64,000 bases of DNA from Variovorax paradoxus (lineage in GTDB: Bacteria; Pseudomonadota; Gammaproteobacteria; Burkholderiales; Burkholderiaceae_C): NCBI RefSeq assembly GCF_024734665.1, contig NZ_CP102931.1, positions 1,548,001-1,612,000 of the forward strand, read 5' to 3'. The position numbers were made by a program, and so were the translations under genes. The first letter of the stretch is position 1; every line of letters starts with the position of its first letter. This document shows positions 20,321-32,126 of the stretch, piece after piece. The notes below the pieces were generated by a model. The model had not been told where the DNA came from. It saw nothing but the letters and a program-made list of their open reading frames with translations, and made no database searches.

Positions 20321-20988
20321 GTTTGTTTTCTCCCGGCGGCAAAGCGCTTCTCGAGCCGGCGCAGGCCGTAGACCAGCGGCAGGCTCATCAACAGGTAGAG
20401 CAGGGCGACCAGCGTGTAGACGGTCATGTTCTGGAAGGTCGACGAGGCAATGAGCTGGCCGGCGCGCGTCATCTCGGCCACGGTGATGGTCGAGACCAGC
20501 GAGGAGTCTTTCAGCATCATCACCAGCGTGTTGCCGTACGGCGGCAGCGCGATGCGAAAGGCCTGCGGCAAGATCACGCGCCGCATGATCAGCGCCGAGC
20601 GCATGCCCATGGCCTGCGCGGCCTCGCGCTGGCCCGGATCGACCGCCTCGATGCCGGCGCGGAAGTTCTCGGCCTGGTAGGCCGAGTAGGCGATGCCCAG
20701 GCCGATCACGCCGGCCTGGAAGGCCGTGAGCTGCACGCCGAACTCCGGCAGCACGAAGTAGATATAGAACAGCTGCACGATGATCGGCAGCCCGCGAATC
20801 ACGTTGATCGTCACCGTGGCGGCCCAGGAAAGGGCGCGCACGGGCGACAGCTTCATCAGCGCCAGTGCAAGGCCGAGCGCGCTGCTCAGCAGAAAGGCGA
20901 GCACCGTGACTTGCACGGTGACCACCGCGCCCTGCAGGAGGATCGGCAGGAAGTCCTGCGCGTTCTGGAGAAAGGTGGGAGCAGCCAT
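20317..20988 (-). CDS. Polar amino acid ABC transporter, permease
   Basis: 223 residues with about five membrane segments and the HisM/GlnP-type permease signature, including [18 protein letters not shown] and the EAA loop region [23 protein letters not shown]. Only one permease is encoded, which would work as a homodimer. Its 3' end overlaps the ATPase start by four bases and it lies 14 bases after the binding protein stop. Inner-membrane location. Confidence 0.92.
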   Translation of the reverse strand: MAAPTFLQNAQDFLPILLQGAVVTVQVTVLAFLLSSALGLALALMKLSPVRALSWAATVTINVIRGLPIIVQLFYIYFVLPEFGVQLTAFQAGVIGLGIAYSAYQAENFRAGIEAVDPGQREAAQAMGMRSALIMRRVILPQAFRIALPPYGNTLVMMLKDSSLVSTITVAEMTRAGQLIASSTFQNMTVYTLVALLYLLMSLPLVYGLRRLEKRFAAGRKQT

Positions 20989-21002
20989 GGGTCAGCGCGC
21001 GC

Positions 21003-21770
21003 TCAGATGCCCCACTTCTGCACGATCTTGGCGAGCGTGCCGTCTGCCTTCACGGCGGCAATGGCCTTGTTGATGCGGGCCATCGTCTCGGTGTCGCCCT
21101 TGCGCACCACCAGGCACACGTCGCCCACGTTCACGGCCTTGTAGCTGTCGACCAGCTTCACGCCAGGGAAGGTGTTCTGCCGGATCTGGTAGGCCATGAT
21201 GGGTTGGTCGCCCAGCCCTGCCTTGATGCGCCCGAGCGAGAGGTCGCGCGTCATGTCGGCCACCGAGTCGTAGCTGCGCACTTCCTTGAAGATGCCTTTC
21301 TTGTTCAGCATGTCGAGGAACACCGTGCCGACCTGCGCGCCCACCACTTCGCCCTTGAGTTCGTCGAGCGAGACATACGCGCGGGCGTCGTCGGCCTTGA
21401 CGATCAGGCCTTCGCCGTACGAATACACCGGGTCGCTGAAGTCGACCACTTCCTGGCGCGCCGCCGTCTTGAGCATGGCCGCCGAGACGATGTCGATCTT
21501 GCGGGCCGTGAGCGAGGGAATCAGCGCCGAGAACACCGTCTGCTGCACGTTGACGTTGAAGCCGCCCGCCTTGCCCACGGCGGTGACGGTGTCGACCATC
21601 ATTCCCTGGATGGTGTTGGTCTTCACGTCGAGGAAGGTGAAGGGCACGCCGGTGGCGGTGGCGCCCACGTTGTAGGTCGGGGTGGTGCCCTGCGCCACGG
21701 CGAGCGAGGCGCCACCGGCGATGCAAAGACCCAGGGCCAGGCGGTGAAGGCGGCGAACGATGCGATTCAT
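21003..21770 (-). CDS. Polar amino acid ABC transporter, periplasmic binding protein
   Basis: 255 residues starting at the ATG at 21770, which has GAGGAG seven bases upstream; the frame stays open further upstream without a comparable site. Signal peptide about 1-27 (ending GASLAVAQ). The mature part is the family 3 solute-binding fold, with [34 protein letters not shown] and an Arg-rich cleft, typical of amino acid or amine receptors. It is first in the transporter-oxidoreductase operon and diverges from the IclR gene, which probably responds to the same ligand. Confidence 0.9.
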   Translation of the reverse strand: MNRIVRRLHRLALGLCIAGGASLAVAQGTTPTYNVGATATGVPFTFLDVKTNTIQGMMVDTVTAVGKAGGFNVNVQQTVFSALIPSLTARKIDIVSAAMLKTAARQEVVDFSDPVYSYGEGLIVKADDARAYVSLDELKGEVVGAQVGTVFLDMLNKKGIFKEVRSYDSVADMTRDLSLGRIKAGLGDQPIMAYQIRQNTFPGVKLVDSYKAVNVGDVCLVVRKGDTETMARINKAIAAVKADGTLAKIVQKWGI

Positions 21771-21873
21771 GGAAGCACTCCTCGGAGGAAAAGGACGTTG
21801 AAAAGTGGAAGTGAACGGAAAGGGAACGGAAAAGGGTGGTGCACCCTGCGATGCAACATGTATGCCAATAGTC

Positions 21874-21887
21874 GATTCTTTCGAATC
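21874..21887. promoter_or_regulatory. Inverted repeat in divergent IclR/transporter control region
   Basis: The 201-base gap between the binding protein and IclR genes is markedly AT-rich for this genome. It holds GATTC-TTTC-GAATC (21874-21887) and a second near-palindrome, ATCGATATTCGAT, about 50 bases nearer the IclR start. Both are candidates for IclR binding; which one is used is not decided by sequence alone. Confidence 0.4.
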
Positions 21888-21971
21888 TCTAATCAATAAA
21901 TAGAAACCACTAGTCGAGTTTTAAGAATCGATATTCGATATTTCGAAGGACATTAGATATACTCCACCGCC

Positions 21972-22775
21972 ATGGACGCCACACCCGACACAGCCCCCGA
22001 AGACAGCCAGAGCCTGCTTTTCAACCAGTCGCTGGAGAAGGGCCTGGCCGTGCTGCGCGCCTTCAGCGCAAGGCGGCGCACCATGACGCTGGCCGACGTG
22101 GCCGAGGCCACCGACATCACCAAGAGCTCGGCCCAGCGCATGGTCTTCACGCTCGAAAAACTGGGCTACGTGCGCAAGCACCCGAAGACGCGGCGCTACC
22201 AGCTCACGCCGCGGGTGATGGAGATCGGCTTTAACTATCTGGCGGCCCATTCGCTGATCGACATGGCCAACCCCTTCCTGTCGGAGCTGACCAAGGTAAC
22301 GACGGAAACCTCCTGCCTCACCGAGCCCGACGGGCTGGACATGGTCTACGTGGCGCGTTTCGTCAGCGCGCAGTTCGTGCCGGTGCACATGCCCATCGGC
22401 AGCCGCATTCCCATGTACTGCACGGCTTCGGGGCGCGCTTTTTTGAGTGCGCTGCCTGAGGAAGAGGCGCGAGCGCTCATCGAGGCCTCCGACCGTGTGG
22501 CCCACACCATGCACACATGCACCGATGTGGACGCGATCCTCGAAACGCTGCGCCAGGCGCGGCTGCAGGGCTTTGCCACCAATGCCGAGGAGCTGTTCCT
22601 CGGCGACATGACCATCGCGGCGCCCGTGCTGGGCAGCCAGGGACGGCCGGTGGCCTCGGTGCACATCGTGGCGCCGACCAGCCGCTGGACGATCGACGAA
22701 GCCGTGCGCAAGCTGGCGCCCACGCTGCTGCTGTGCGCGCGCTCGCTGACCAGTTCGGCGCGCAGCATCGACTGA
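21972..22775 (+). CDS. IclR-family transcriptional regulator
   Basis: 267 residues with an N-terminal winged helix (about 18-75, containing LEKGLAVLRAFSARRRTMTLADVAEATDI) and a C-terminal IclR effector domain with conserved GSRIPMYCTASGRAFLSALP. It is divergent from the amino acid transporter/flavoprotein operon and most likely controls it; IclR proteins commonly respond to the pathway substrate. The stop codon lies at the start of a short run of four ACTG units (22771-22788). Confidence 0.9.
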   Translation: MDATPDTAPEDSQSLLFNQSLEKGLAVLRAFSARRRTMTLADVAEATDITKSSAQRMVFTLEKLGYVRKHPKTRRYQLTPRVMEIGFNYLAAHSLIDMANPFLSELTKVTTETSCLTEPDGLDMVYVARFVSAQFVPVHMPIGSRIPMYCTASGRAFLSALPEEEARALIEASDRVAHTMHTCTDVDAILETLRQARLQGFATNAEELFLGDMTIAAPVLGSQGRPVASVHIVAPTSRWTIDEAVRKLAPTLLLCARSLTSSARSID

Positions 22776-22787
22776 CTGACTGACTGA

Positions 22788-25195
<2,408 letters not shown>

Positions 25196-25256
25196 GTTGC
25201 GGCGCAGTGTCCGCCGCCGCCAAGGTTTTGAAAATCAGAAAATAATGCGCCAATCG

Positions 25257-25271
25257 TCCTGAAAAACAGGA
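25257..25271. promoter_or_regulatory. Short inverted repeat in MFS/LysR divergent promoter
   Basis: TCCTG-AAAAA-CAGGA lies about 20 bases before the LysR start and between the two divergent genes. It is a plausible LysR contact site or part of the promoter; too short to be conclusive. Confidence 0.3.
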
Positions 25272-25292
25272 TGGTCAAAAAGGAGCCCCGAC

Positions 25293-26321
25293 ATGAGCCA
25301 GGTGATGTTCGATCTCGACGTGCTGCGCACCTTTTCCACCGGCATCGCGCTTGGCAGCTATGCGCGCGCGGCCGACAAGCTGGGTCGCTCGACTTCGGCC
25401 GTGAGCGCGCAACTGAAGAAGCTGGAGTCGCAGGCCGGCACCGTGCTGTTCCGCAAGGCCGGCCGGGGGCTTGAACTCACCGACGCTGGCGAAACGCTGC
25501 TTGCGTACGCCCATCGCATGCTCGAACTGAACGAGGAAGCCAGTGCCGCCATGCGCGGCGCTGATCTGCAAGGCTGGGTGCGGCTGGGCCTGCAGGAAGA
25601 CTTCGGCGAGACGCTGCTGCCGGCCGTGCTCGGCCGCTTCGCACGCGCGCATCCCAAGGTACGCATCGAGGCTTGCGTGGCGCGCAGCGGCGAGTTGCGC
25701 GAGCGGCTCGAACTCGGCCAGCTCGACCTGGCGCTGGCATGGGACGCGGGCGACCAGCCCCTGTCGCCATACGCCGAGCGCGTGGCGCGTCTGCCCCTGC
25801 TGTGGATCGGCCCCAAGGCCCCCGACCGTGTCGAGGCCGACTGGTGGACGCAGCGCGAACACCGCGGTACCGGCACGCGCCAGGCCAAGAGCAAGGAGCC
25901 GTTGCCGCTCATCATGCTCGACGCCCCGTGCCCGCTGCGCGAGATCGTCATCACTGCGCTCGACCGTGCTGGCGTGCCATGGCGCCGCGCCTTTGGCAGT
26001 GCCAGCCTTGCGGCGCTGTGGGCTGCTGCCTCGGCCGGCCTGGGCCTCACGGTGCGCACGCCTTTCGGGCTGCCTTCGCATGTGCGTGTCATCGATCGCA
26101 CGATGCTGTCCCTGCCGGCGCTGCCGCAGATATCGCTCGTGCTCTATCGCGCGCAGGCTCACTCCGAGGCCCCGGCGAGCCGGCTGGCCATGCTGCTGCT
26201 GGAGGCGGTGCGCCAGCATGTGCAGCCCATGGCCGTTCCGATGCAGGAGAATCCGCCGCTGGAGACAAAAACAAAAGTGGCACGGCATGGCAACGCAAAA
26301 CTTCCTGCACCTGTGGGATGA
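25293..26321 (+). CDS. LysR-family transcriptional regulator
   Basis: 342 residues from an ATG preceded by AAGGAG. The N-terminal helix-turn-helix holds GSYARAADKLGRSTSAVSAQLKKLE, followed by a LysR effector domain; the C-terminus is longer than usual by some 30 residues. It is divergent from the MFS gene, its probable target. The 3' end overlaps the following AraC gene by 35 bases in another frame, so the two may be co-transcribed. Confidence 0.9.
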   Translation: MSQVMFDLDVLRTFSTGIALGSYARAADKLGRSTSAVSAQLKKLESQAGTVLFRKAGRGLELTDAGETLLAYAHRMLELNEEASAAMRGADLQGWVRLGLQEDFGETLLPAVLGRFARAHPKVRIEACVARSGELRERLELGQLDLALAWDAGDQPLSPYAERVARLPLLWIGPKAPDRVEADWWTQREHRGTGTRQAKSKEPLPLIMLDAPCPLREIVITALDRAGVPWRRAFGSASLAALWAAASAGLGLTVRTPFGLPSHVRVIDRTMLSLPALPQISLVLYRAQAHSEAPASRLAMLLLEAVRQHVQPMAVPMQENPPLETKTKVARHGNAKLPAPVG

Positions 26322-27099
26322 CCGGTTCCTCTACATCACGCCGGCGATCCAGTCGGGCCTGACGGCCCGCTCGTCGGCCACGCTGCTGGCGTCGGTCAGC
26401 GGGCATCCCTTTGCGCTGGAGGCGGTCGACGGCACGCGCGTGCACTGCACCGCGGCGCTGGTCGCTCCGCACGTGTCGCGCCGGCTTGACGTCGATGGCT
26501 GCGGGCTGCTGTCGCTCAATCTCGATCCGGCGTCTAGTGCCTACCGCATGCTCGCAAAGCGCATGGGCGGCCACGGCATCCTGCCGATCGATGCGCGCCG
26601 CTTCGGCCGGCTGCGCGACGAGTTCGATCCGGCGCAGCACGGCGCGCTTTGCAGTCGCGGGCTGCGGGCGCTGAGCGTGAAGTTGGTCGAGGCTATCAAC
26701 GAGTTTCCCGAGATCGAAGCGGCCGTCGACCCGCGCATCGAACGCGTGCTGCAGGCCATCCGCGCGCATGCGGGGCAGATTCCGCTGCGCGACCTGTCGG
26801 CGGTGGCCTGCCTCTCGCCCGACCGGCTCACGCACCTGTTCGCCCGGCAGGTGGGCGTGTCGGTCAAACGCTATGCGCTGTGGACCAAGGTGCGCCGCAC
26901 GGTGCAGCAGTTCACCGCGCGGCGCCCGCTCACCGATGTGGCGCTGGTCAGCGGCTTTACCGATGCGGCGCACATGAGCCGCACCTTCCAGCGCTACTTC
27001 GGCCTGTCGCCGTCCTTCCTGGCGAGCCAGGTGCGCGTGACTGCCGACGACGGCGCCTCGCACGCCTGGGGCCATCAGCAGGGGCTGGCGTCAATGTAA
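26287..27099 (+). CDS. AraC-family transcriptional regulator
   Basis: 270 residues, starting at ATG 26287 inside the 3' end of the LysR gene. The N-terminal half has no recognisable cupin motif; the C-terminal half (about 160-260) carries two AraC helix-turn-helix units, with RDLSAVACLSPDRLTHLFARQ and the second ending RTFQRYFGLSP. Role and effector unknown. The overlapping start suggests translational coupling with the LysR gene; no strong ribosome site is seen. Downstream is the acylase gene after 114 bases. Confidence 0.85.
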   Translation: MATQNFLHLWDDRFLYITPAIQSGLTARSSATLLASVSGHPFALEAVDGTRVHCTAALVAPHVSRRLDVDGCGLLSLNLDPASSAYRMLAKRMGGHGILPIDARRFGRLRDEFDPAQHGALCSRGLRALSVKLVEAINEFPEIEAAVDPRIERVLQAIRAHAGQIPLRDLSAVACLSPDRLTHLFARQVGVSVKRYALWTKVRRTVQQFTARRPLTDVALVSGFTDAAHMSRTFQRYFGLSPSFLASQVRVTADDGASHAWGHQQGLASM

Positions 27100-27213
27100 A
27101 GAAGGGCACGCGGGCGAGGCGTTCGCGTCGCCCGTCTTAAGATTGGCGCCGAACGCGCCACGCACGCTCGACGCCCACGCAGCTGCGTTCCTCATACACA
27201 ACAGGAACACCGC

Positions 27214-29640
27214 ATGCGCTCGAAATTCACGCGCGGCCTCGGGCCGCTTTTTCTCGTGCCGGTTGCCATGACCCTCGTGGCATGTGCCGGCATCGTCGAC
27301 CGTTCAACGCCGCCGCACGGCAGCTACAAGGCCGAGATCCGCCGCACCGCCATGGGCGTGCCGCACATCAAGGCGGACGACTGGGCCGGTGCCGGCTATG
27401 GCTACGGCTACGCGCAGGCGCAGGACGATCTCTGCACCATGGCCGACAGCTTTCTCACCTACCGCGGCGAGCGTTCGCAGTTCTTCGGCGCCGAAGCGCT
27501 GCTGACGGCCAAGAGCACCATCGGCCAGCCGAAGAACATCGATTCCGACTTCTTCCACAAGCACGTGATTTCAGCCGACGTGGTCGACGCCATGGCCCGC
27601 GCGCAGCCGGCCAGCATCCGCGGCATGGTCGAAGGCTTTGCCGCTGGCTACAACCGCTACGTGCGCGAGCTGAAGGCCGATGCAGGCAACGCGCATGCGG
27701 CCTGCCGCAACGAGGCCTGGGTGCGGCCGGTGAGTCCCGACGACATCTACCGCCGCATGTACGCCACCAACCTGGCGGCGGGCTACAGCAACTTCCTCTC
27801 GAACATTGCCAACGCGGTGCCGCCTGCCGCCAAGGTGTCGTTGCGCAAAGAGCATGACGCGCAGCCGCTGGCGCTGCAGGTCGGCGGCGAAGCGGGCGTG
27901 GGCAGCAACATGATCGGCTTCGGCACAGCGAGCACAGGCGACGCGAGCCCGCTGCTGTTCGGCAACCCGCACTGGTACTGGCGCGGACCCGACCGCTTCT
28001 ATCAGGCGCAGCTCACCATCCCGGGGCAGCTCGACGTCAGTGGCACTTCCTTCCTCGGCGTGCCGGTGATCCTGATCGGCTTCAACAACAGCATTGCGTG
28101 GAGCCATACGGTGTCGGCGGCGCGGCGCTTTGGCCTCTTTCAATTGCAGCTCGCTCCGGGTGACGCCACGAGCTACCTGCGTGACGGCCGCGTGGTGAAG
28201 ATGCAGGCGCGCATCGTCACCGTGAACGTGAAGCAGGCCTCGGGCAAGGTCGAGCCGGTGACACGCACGCTCTACGCCTCGGAGTACGGCCCGCTGGTGA
28301 ACCTGGGCACGATCAACCCGGCGCTGGCCTGGAGCCAGAGCACTGCCTTCGCCATCCGCGACATCAACGCCGACAACTACCGCACCTTCCGCACCTGGCT
28401 GCGCTGGGGGCAGGCGAAGTCGCTCGACGAGCTCGTCGCCATCCAGCGCGAGGAGGCCGCCATTCCCTGGGTCAATACCGTAGCCGTGGGTCGCGGCAGC
28501 GCCAAGGCCTGGTATGCGGACATCGGCGCGGTGCCCAACGTGTCGCCCGAGCAGATGGCTGACTGCACCACGCCCGCCGGCAAGGCGATGGCGGCCACGC
28601 TGCCGCGCGTGCCGGTGTTCGACGGCTCGCGCAGCGCCTGCGACTGGCAGAGCGATGCCGACTCGGTGCAGAAGGGGGCAGTCGGCCCTTCGCGCATGCC
28701 GAGCCTGCTGCGCGACGACTACGTCGCCAACATGAACGACAGCTACTGGCTCGCCAATCCGAAAGCGCCGCTCACGGGCTACCCGGCCATCTTCGGCCCG
28801 GCGGGCAGCAGCGCGCAGACCTTCCGCACGCGGCTCGGCCACCTCATTGCGCAGGGCGCTGGTAGCGGCGCGACGGTCGATGCCGTCGAGCGCGTGACGC
28901 TCGGCAGCCGCGCCTACACCGCAGAGCTGTTCAAGGCCCGCGCGCTGGAGCTGGTGTGCGACGTGCCCCGCATTGCCGTGACGGGCGATGCGCAGACCGG
29001 CGAGGCGTTCTCGCCGCCGCGCAGCGTGGACACCGGCCCCGCCTGCGCGGTGCTGAAGGCGTGGAACAACACCGGCCTGGCCTCGGCGCGCGGCGCCCAC
29101 GTGTGGGACGAGTTCTGGGCGCGTGCCTCGCGGCTGCCCGCGGACAGGCTCTATGAAGTGCCTTTCAGCGCGAACGATCCGATCAACACGCCGAGCGGCC
29201 TCAAGACTTCCGCCGCCGAGGACCTGCGGCAGGCCTTCGGTGCGGCAGTGCTGCGTGTGCAGGCCAGCGGCTATGCACTCGACGCACCGCGCGGCGACAC
29301 GCTGTTCGTGACGCGCAATGGTCAGAAGATCCCGCTGTCGGGCGGCTGCGACGGCCAGGGCTACTTCACGATCCTTTGCTCGGAGAACCGGCTCGACAAG
29401 GGCGGTTACACGATGGACGCCAACCCCAACGGCAACAGCTACATGCAGATCGTGCGTTTCCCCGCAGGAGGCGTCGAGGCTCACACCTTCCTCACCTTCT
29501 CGCTGTCGGACGACCCGGCGTCGCCGCACAACGCCGACTACACACGCGCCTACAGCGCCGGGCAGTGGCTGCGCCTGCCGTTCTCGGAAGCGGAGATCAA
29601 GGCCGACGCCGCCTACAGCAGCGTGACCATCCGCGAGTAA
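27214..29640 (+). CDS. Ntn-hydrolase acylase (penicillin/AHL acylase family), predicted lipoprotein
   Basis: 808 residues of the S45 penicillin-amidase family. A hydrophobic start ends in lipobox LVAC, placing the lipidated Cys at residue 24. The family is made as a precursor that cuts itself to expose an N-terminal Ser; here Gly230-Ser231 in GVGSNMIGFG is the expected cut, giving an alpha chain of about 200 residues and a beta chain of about 578. NNSIAWSHTV holds the usual catalytic-site residues. Relatives cleave acyl-homoserine lactones, aculeacin or beta-lactam side chains. A membrane-anchored form would act in the periplasm. Substrate unknown; no quorum-sensing genes lie nearby. Confidence 0.88.
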   Translation: MRSKFTRGLGPLFLVPVAMTLVACAGIVDRSTPPHGSYKAEIRRTAMGVPHIKADDWAGAGYGYGYAQAQDDLCTMADSFLTYRGERSQFFGAEALLTAKSTIGQPKNIDSDFFHKHVISADVVDAMARAQPASIRGMVEGFAAGYNRYVRELKADAGNAHAACRNEAWVRPVSPDDIYRRMYATNLAAGYSNFLSNIANAVPPAAKVSLRKEHDAQPLALQVGGEAGVGSNMIGFGTASTGDASPLLFGNPHWYWRGPDRFYQAQLTIPGQLDVSGTSFLGVPVILIGFNNSIAWSHTVSAARRFGLFQLQLAPGDATSYLRDGRVVKMQARIVTVNVKQASGKVEPVTRTLYASEYGPLVNLGTINPALAWSQSTAFAIRDINADNYRTFRTWLRWGQAKSLDELVAIQREEAAIPWVNTVAVGRGSAKAWYADIGAVPNVSPEQMADCTTPAGKAMAATLPRVPVFDGSRSACDWQSDADSVQKGAVGPSRMPSLLRDDYVANMNDSYWLANPKAPLTGYPAIFGPAGSSAQTFRTRLGHLIAQGAGSGATVDAVERVTLGSRAYTAELFKARALELVCDVPRIAVTGDAQTGEAFSPPRSVDTGPACAVLKAWNNTGLASARGAHVWDEFWARASRLPADRLYEVPFSANDPINTPSGLKTSAAEDLRQAFGAAVLRVQASGYALDAPRGDTLFVTRNGQKIPLSGGCDGQGYFTILCSENRLDKGGYTMDANPNGNSYMQIVRFPAGGVEAHTFLTFSLSDDPASPHNADYTRAYSAGQWLRLPFSEAEIKADAAYSSVTIRE

Positions 29641-29668
29641 GGAAGGAGGAGGGCGCAGCGGTGCTTCT

Positions 29669-30901
29669 TCAGCGCCGCTTCGCCAACCAGTTCCACCCGG
29701 CGCCCGCGGCCATCAGCACGCAGGTGCCGAGGAACACGGCGCGCATGCCGATGTGCCCGCCCACGAAGCCGCCGAGCAGCGGCCCCGCGACCTGGCCCGT
29801 GTATTGCGCCGAGGTCGAGTAGCCGAGCATGTTGCCCGCCACGCGCTCGGGCACGTTGTGGCGGATCACGCTCGCGATGCAGGGCAGCAGCCCGCCGAGC
29901 GACAGCCCCATCAGAAAGCGAAGCACCACCAGCTGCCAGCCCGAGCTGACGAAGGCCTGCGGCACCAGCAGCAGCGCCGACACCGCAAGGCAGCCGACGA
30001 TCACGTTCCAGTGCCCCACGCGGTCGGCCAGCTTGCCCAGCCACGAGGCCGAGAGAATGCTGCCCAGCGCCGCCGCCGACATCACCAGGCCGGCCATCAT
30101 CGTCACGCGGTTCGGGTCATCGACCAGCGTGGCAACGTAGACGGTGATGATCGGCTCGATCGACATGTTCGCGAGCATCAGCAGCATGCCGGTGAAGAGC
30201 ATCGCGACCAGCGGGCGCTTGTCGGGCACGGCGGCCCAGCCGGTGTCGTCGGAGGCGCCGCGCTGCTTCGATGCGGAAGGCGCCTTCTTTTCTTCACGGA
30301 TGAGGAAGGCCGTCGCGAGAAAAGCCACGAAGATCATCGCGCCCGCCGCGAAGAAGGTGTTGCGAATGCCGACGAGCGGCGGCAGCACGCCACCCACCAG
30401 CGGCCCCACGAGATTGCCCGCCATGATGGCCGACGACATCGTGCCCAGCGCCCAGCCGGTGCGGTCCTTGGGCGTCTGCGTGGCGACCAGCACCATCGAG
30501 CCCGAGGCATAGCCGCCGAGCAGCCCCGCCAGCAGCCGCAGTCCCACGAGCTGCCACACGTTGCCGGCAAGACCGATCAGCGCCATCGCCACAGCCATGC
30601 CGAGGCTCGCGCGAATCAGCATCGGCTTGCGCCCATAGCGGTCGGCCAGCCGGCCCCACAGCGGCGCGACCAGCGCGGCGCTGAAGAAGGTGGCACCGTA
30701 TGCCGCCCCTGACCATTGCACGATGGCCGCATGGTCCTTCACGCCCAACTGCTCGACGTACAGCGGCAGGAAGGGCAGCAGCAGCGTCATCGCGATGATG
30801 GTGGTGAAGGAGCCGAACATGCAGACAGCGAGGTTGCGCTGCCAGTGGATGTGGGCGCCCGACTCGGCTGGCGGGGCGGTTGTTGTCGTCGATTGCGTCA
30901 T
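29669..30901 (-). CDS. MFS efflux transporter (drug:H+ antiporter type)
   Basis: 410 residues from ATG 30901, with twelve membrane segments. The motif-A loop ALVAPLWGRLADRYGRKPML and the antiporter-type GSMVLVATQTP and GNLVGPLVGGVLPP segments match the TetA/MdtG-like DHA1 exporters. It is divergent from the GlxA-type regulator gene 172 bases away. A role in exporting a toxic small molecule is inferred from family only. Confidence 0.87.
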   Translation of the reverse strand: MTQSTTTTAPPAESGAHIHWQRNLAVCMFGSFTTIIAMTLLLPFLPLYVEQLGVKDHAAIVQWSGAAYGATFFSAALVAPLWGRLADRYGRKPMLIRASLGMAVAMALIGLAGNVWQLVGLRLLAGLLGGYASGSMVLVATQTPKDRTGWALGTMSSAIMAGNLVGPLVGGVLPPLVGIRNTFFAAGAMIFVAFLATAFLIREEKKAPSASKQRGASDDTGWAAVPDKRPLVAMLFTGMLLMLANMSIEPIITVYVATLVDDPNRVTMMAGLVMSAAALGSILSASWLGKLADRVGHWNVIVGCLAVSALLLVPQAFVSSGWQLVVLRFLMGLSLGGLLPCIASVIRHNVPERVAGNMLGYSTSAQYTGQVAGPLLGGFVGGHIGMRAVFLGTCVLMAAGAGWNWLAKRR

Positions 30902-31073
30902 GTGGAGCGCCCATTGTGGGACGGCGCGTCCGGGTTGGCGCTTGCCGATTGGCGGCGGCACCCATCGCCGCGTGGGAAGGCCATGCTGCGTATCCCTCAC
31001 GCCAACGCGGTCGGCGCAGGTCGTCTAGCCTCGCGTCCGTCATTCAGTGCAAACCTCTTTTCAGGACATGGCC

Positions 31074-32021
31074 ATGAAACGCATCGGCGTGCTCGTCTTC
31101 CCCGGCTTCCAGATCCTCGACCTGGCCGCGATCGCGGCGTTCGAGCTCGCCAACATCCATGCCGGCAAGGTGGTCTACAAGGTCGAGCTGCTGTCGGAAG
31201 AGGGCGGCCTCGTGGCCAGCTCGTCGGGCGTGACCGCCGACAGCAAGCGCTTCGGCACGGCGAAGTTCGACACGCTGGTGATGAGCGGCGCGCTCTTCAT
31301 CGCGCCCACGTCCGAGAAGATGCGCCGCTTTCTGCGTGCAGGGCTGCGCAATGCGCGTCGCGTGGCCAGCATCTGCACCGGCGCCTTCGGGCTGGCCGAT
31401 GCGGGCCTGCTCGACGGACGCCGGGCGACCACGCACTGGTCCTTTGCGGGAGAGCTGCAGAAGCGCCATCCCTCCGTCAAGGTGCAGCCCGATCGCATCT
31501 TCATCAACGACGGGCCGGTGTGGACCTCGGCCGGCATGACGGCCGGCATCGACCTCGTGCTGGCGCTGGTGGAGGAAGACCTCGGCGTGGAGGCTGCCCG
31601 GTTCGCGGCGAGGAAGCTGGTCGTGTACCACCGCCGCGCGGGTGGGCAATCGCAGTACTCCGCGCTGCTCGAGCTGGAACCCAAGTCCGACCGCATCCAG
31701 AAGGCGCTGGTGCATGCGCGCGCCAACCTGCGCGAGACGCTGTCGGTGGAGGAGCTGGCCGAGGTCGCGCACCTCAGCCCGCGTCAGTTCAGCCGCGCCT
31801 TCAAGGCCGAGACCGGGCAGTCGCCGGCGCATGCGGTCGAGAACCTGCGCGTGGAGGCGGCGCGTGCGCTGATCGACGAGGGCAGCCTTGCGCTCGGCGT
31901 GGTCGCGCGCGAAACGGGCTTCGGCGATCCCGAGCGCATGCGCCGGGCCTTCCTGCGCACGCTGGGGCAACCGCCGCAGAGCGTGCGCCGCGTGGCCCGG
32001 CGGGAGGCTGCGACGGCCTGA
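31074..32021 (+). CDS. GlxA-type regulator: DJ-1/PfpI domain plus AraC DNA-binding domain
   Basis: 315 residues from ATG 31074, chosen because AGGA lies seven bases upstream; ATG 31068 is possible but too close. Residues about 1-180 form a class I glutamine amidotransferase-like DJ-1/PfpI domain, with Cys in SICTGAFGLADAGLLDG and RATTHW. Residues about 205-305 hold two AraC helix-turn-helix units (LSVEELAEVAHLSPRQFSRA and VARETGFGDPERMRRAF). It probably senses a small molecule and acts on the divergent MFS gene or the short-chain dehydrogenase downstream. Confidence 0.9.
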   Translation: MKRIGVLVFPGFQILDLAAIAAFELANIHAGKVVYKVELLSEEGGLVASSSGVTADSKRFGTAKFDTLVMSGALFIAPTSEKMRRFLRAGLRNARRVASICTGAFGLADAGLLDGRRATTHWSFAGELQKRHPSVKVQPDRIFINDGPVWTSAGMTAGIDLVLALVEEDLGVEAARFAARKLVVYHRRAGGQSQYSALLELEPKSDRIQKALVHARANLRETLSVEELAEVAHLSPRQFSRAFKAETGQSPAHAVENLRVEAARALIDEGSLALGVVARETGFGDPERMRRAFLRTLGQPPQSVRRVARREAATA

Positions 32022-32126
32022 AACGCCGGATGTCCTGAAAGGTGGCTTATATGACATTTACGCCATAGCCTTGCAGAAGGAGACTTCCCCCACGGCCACA
32101 ACCCCGTGGCGATCAAAGGAAACTCC

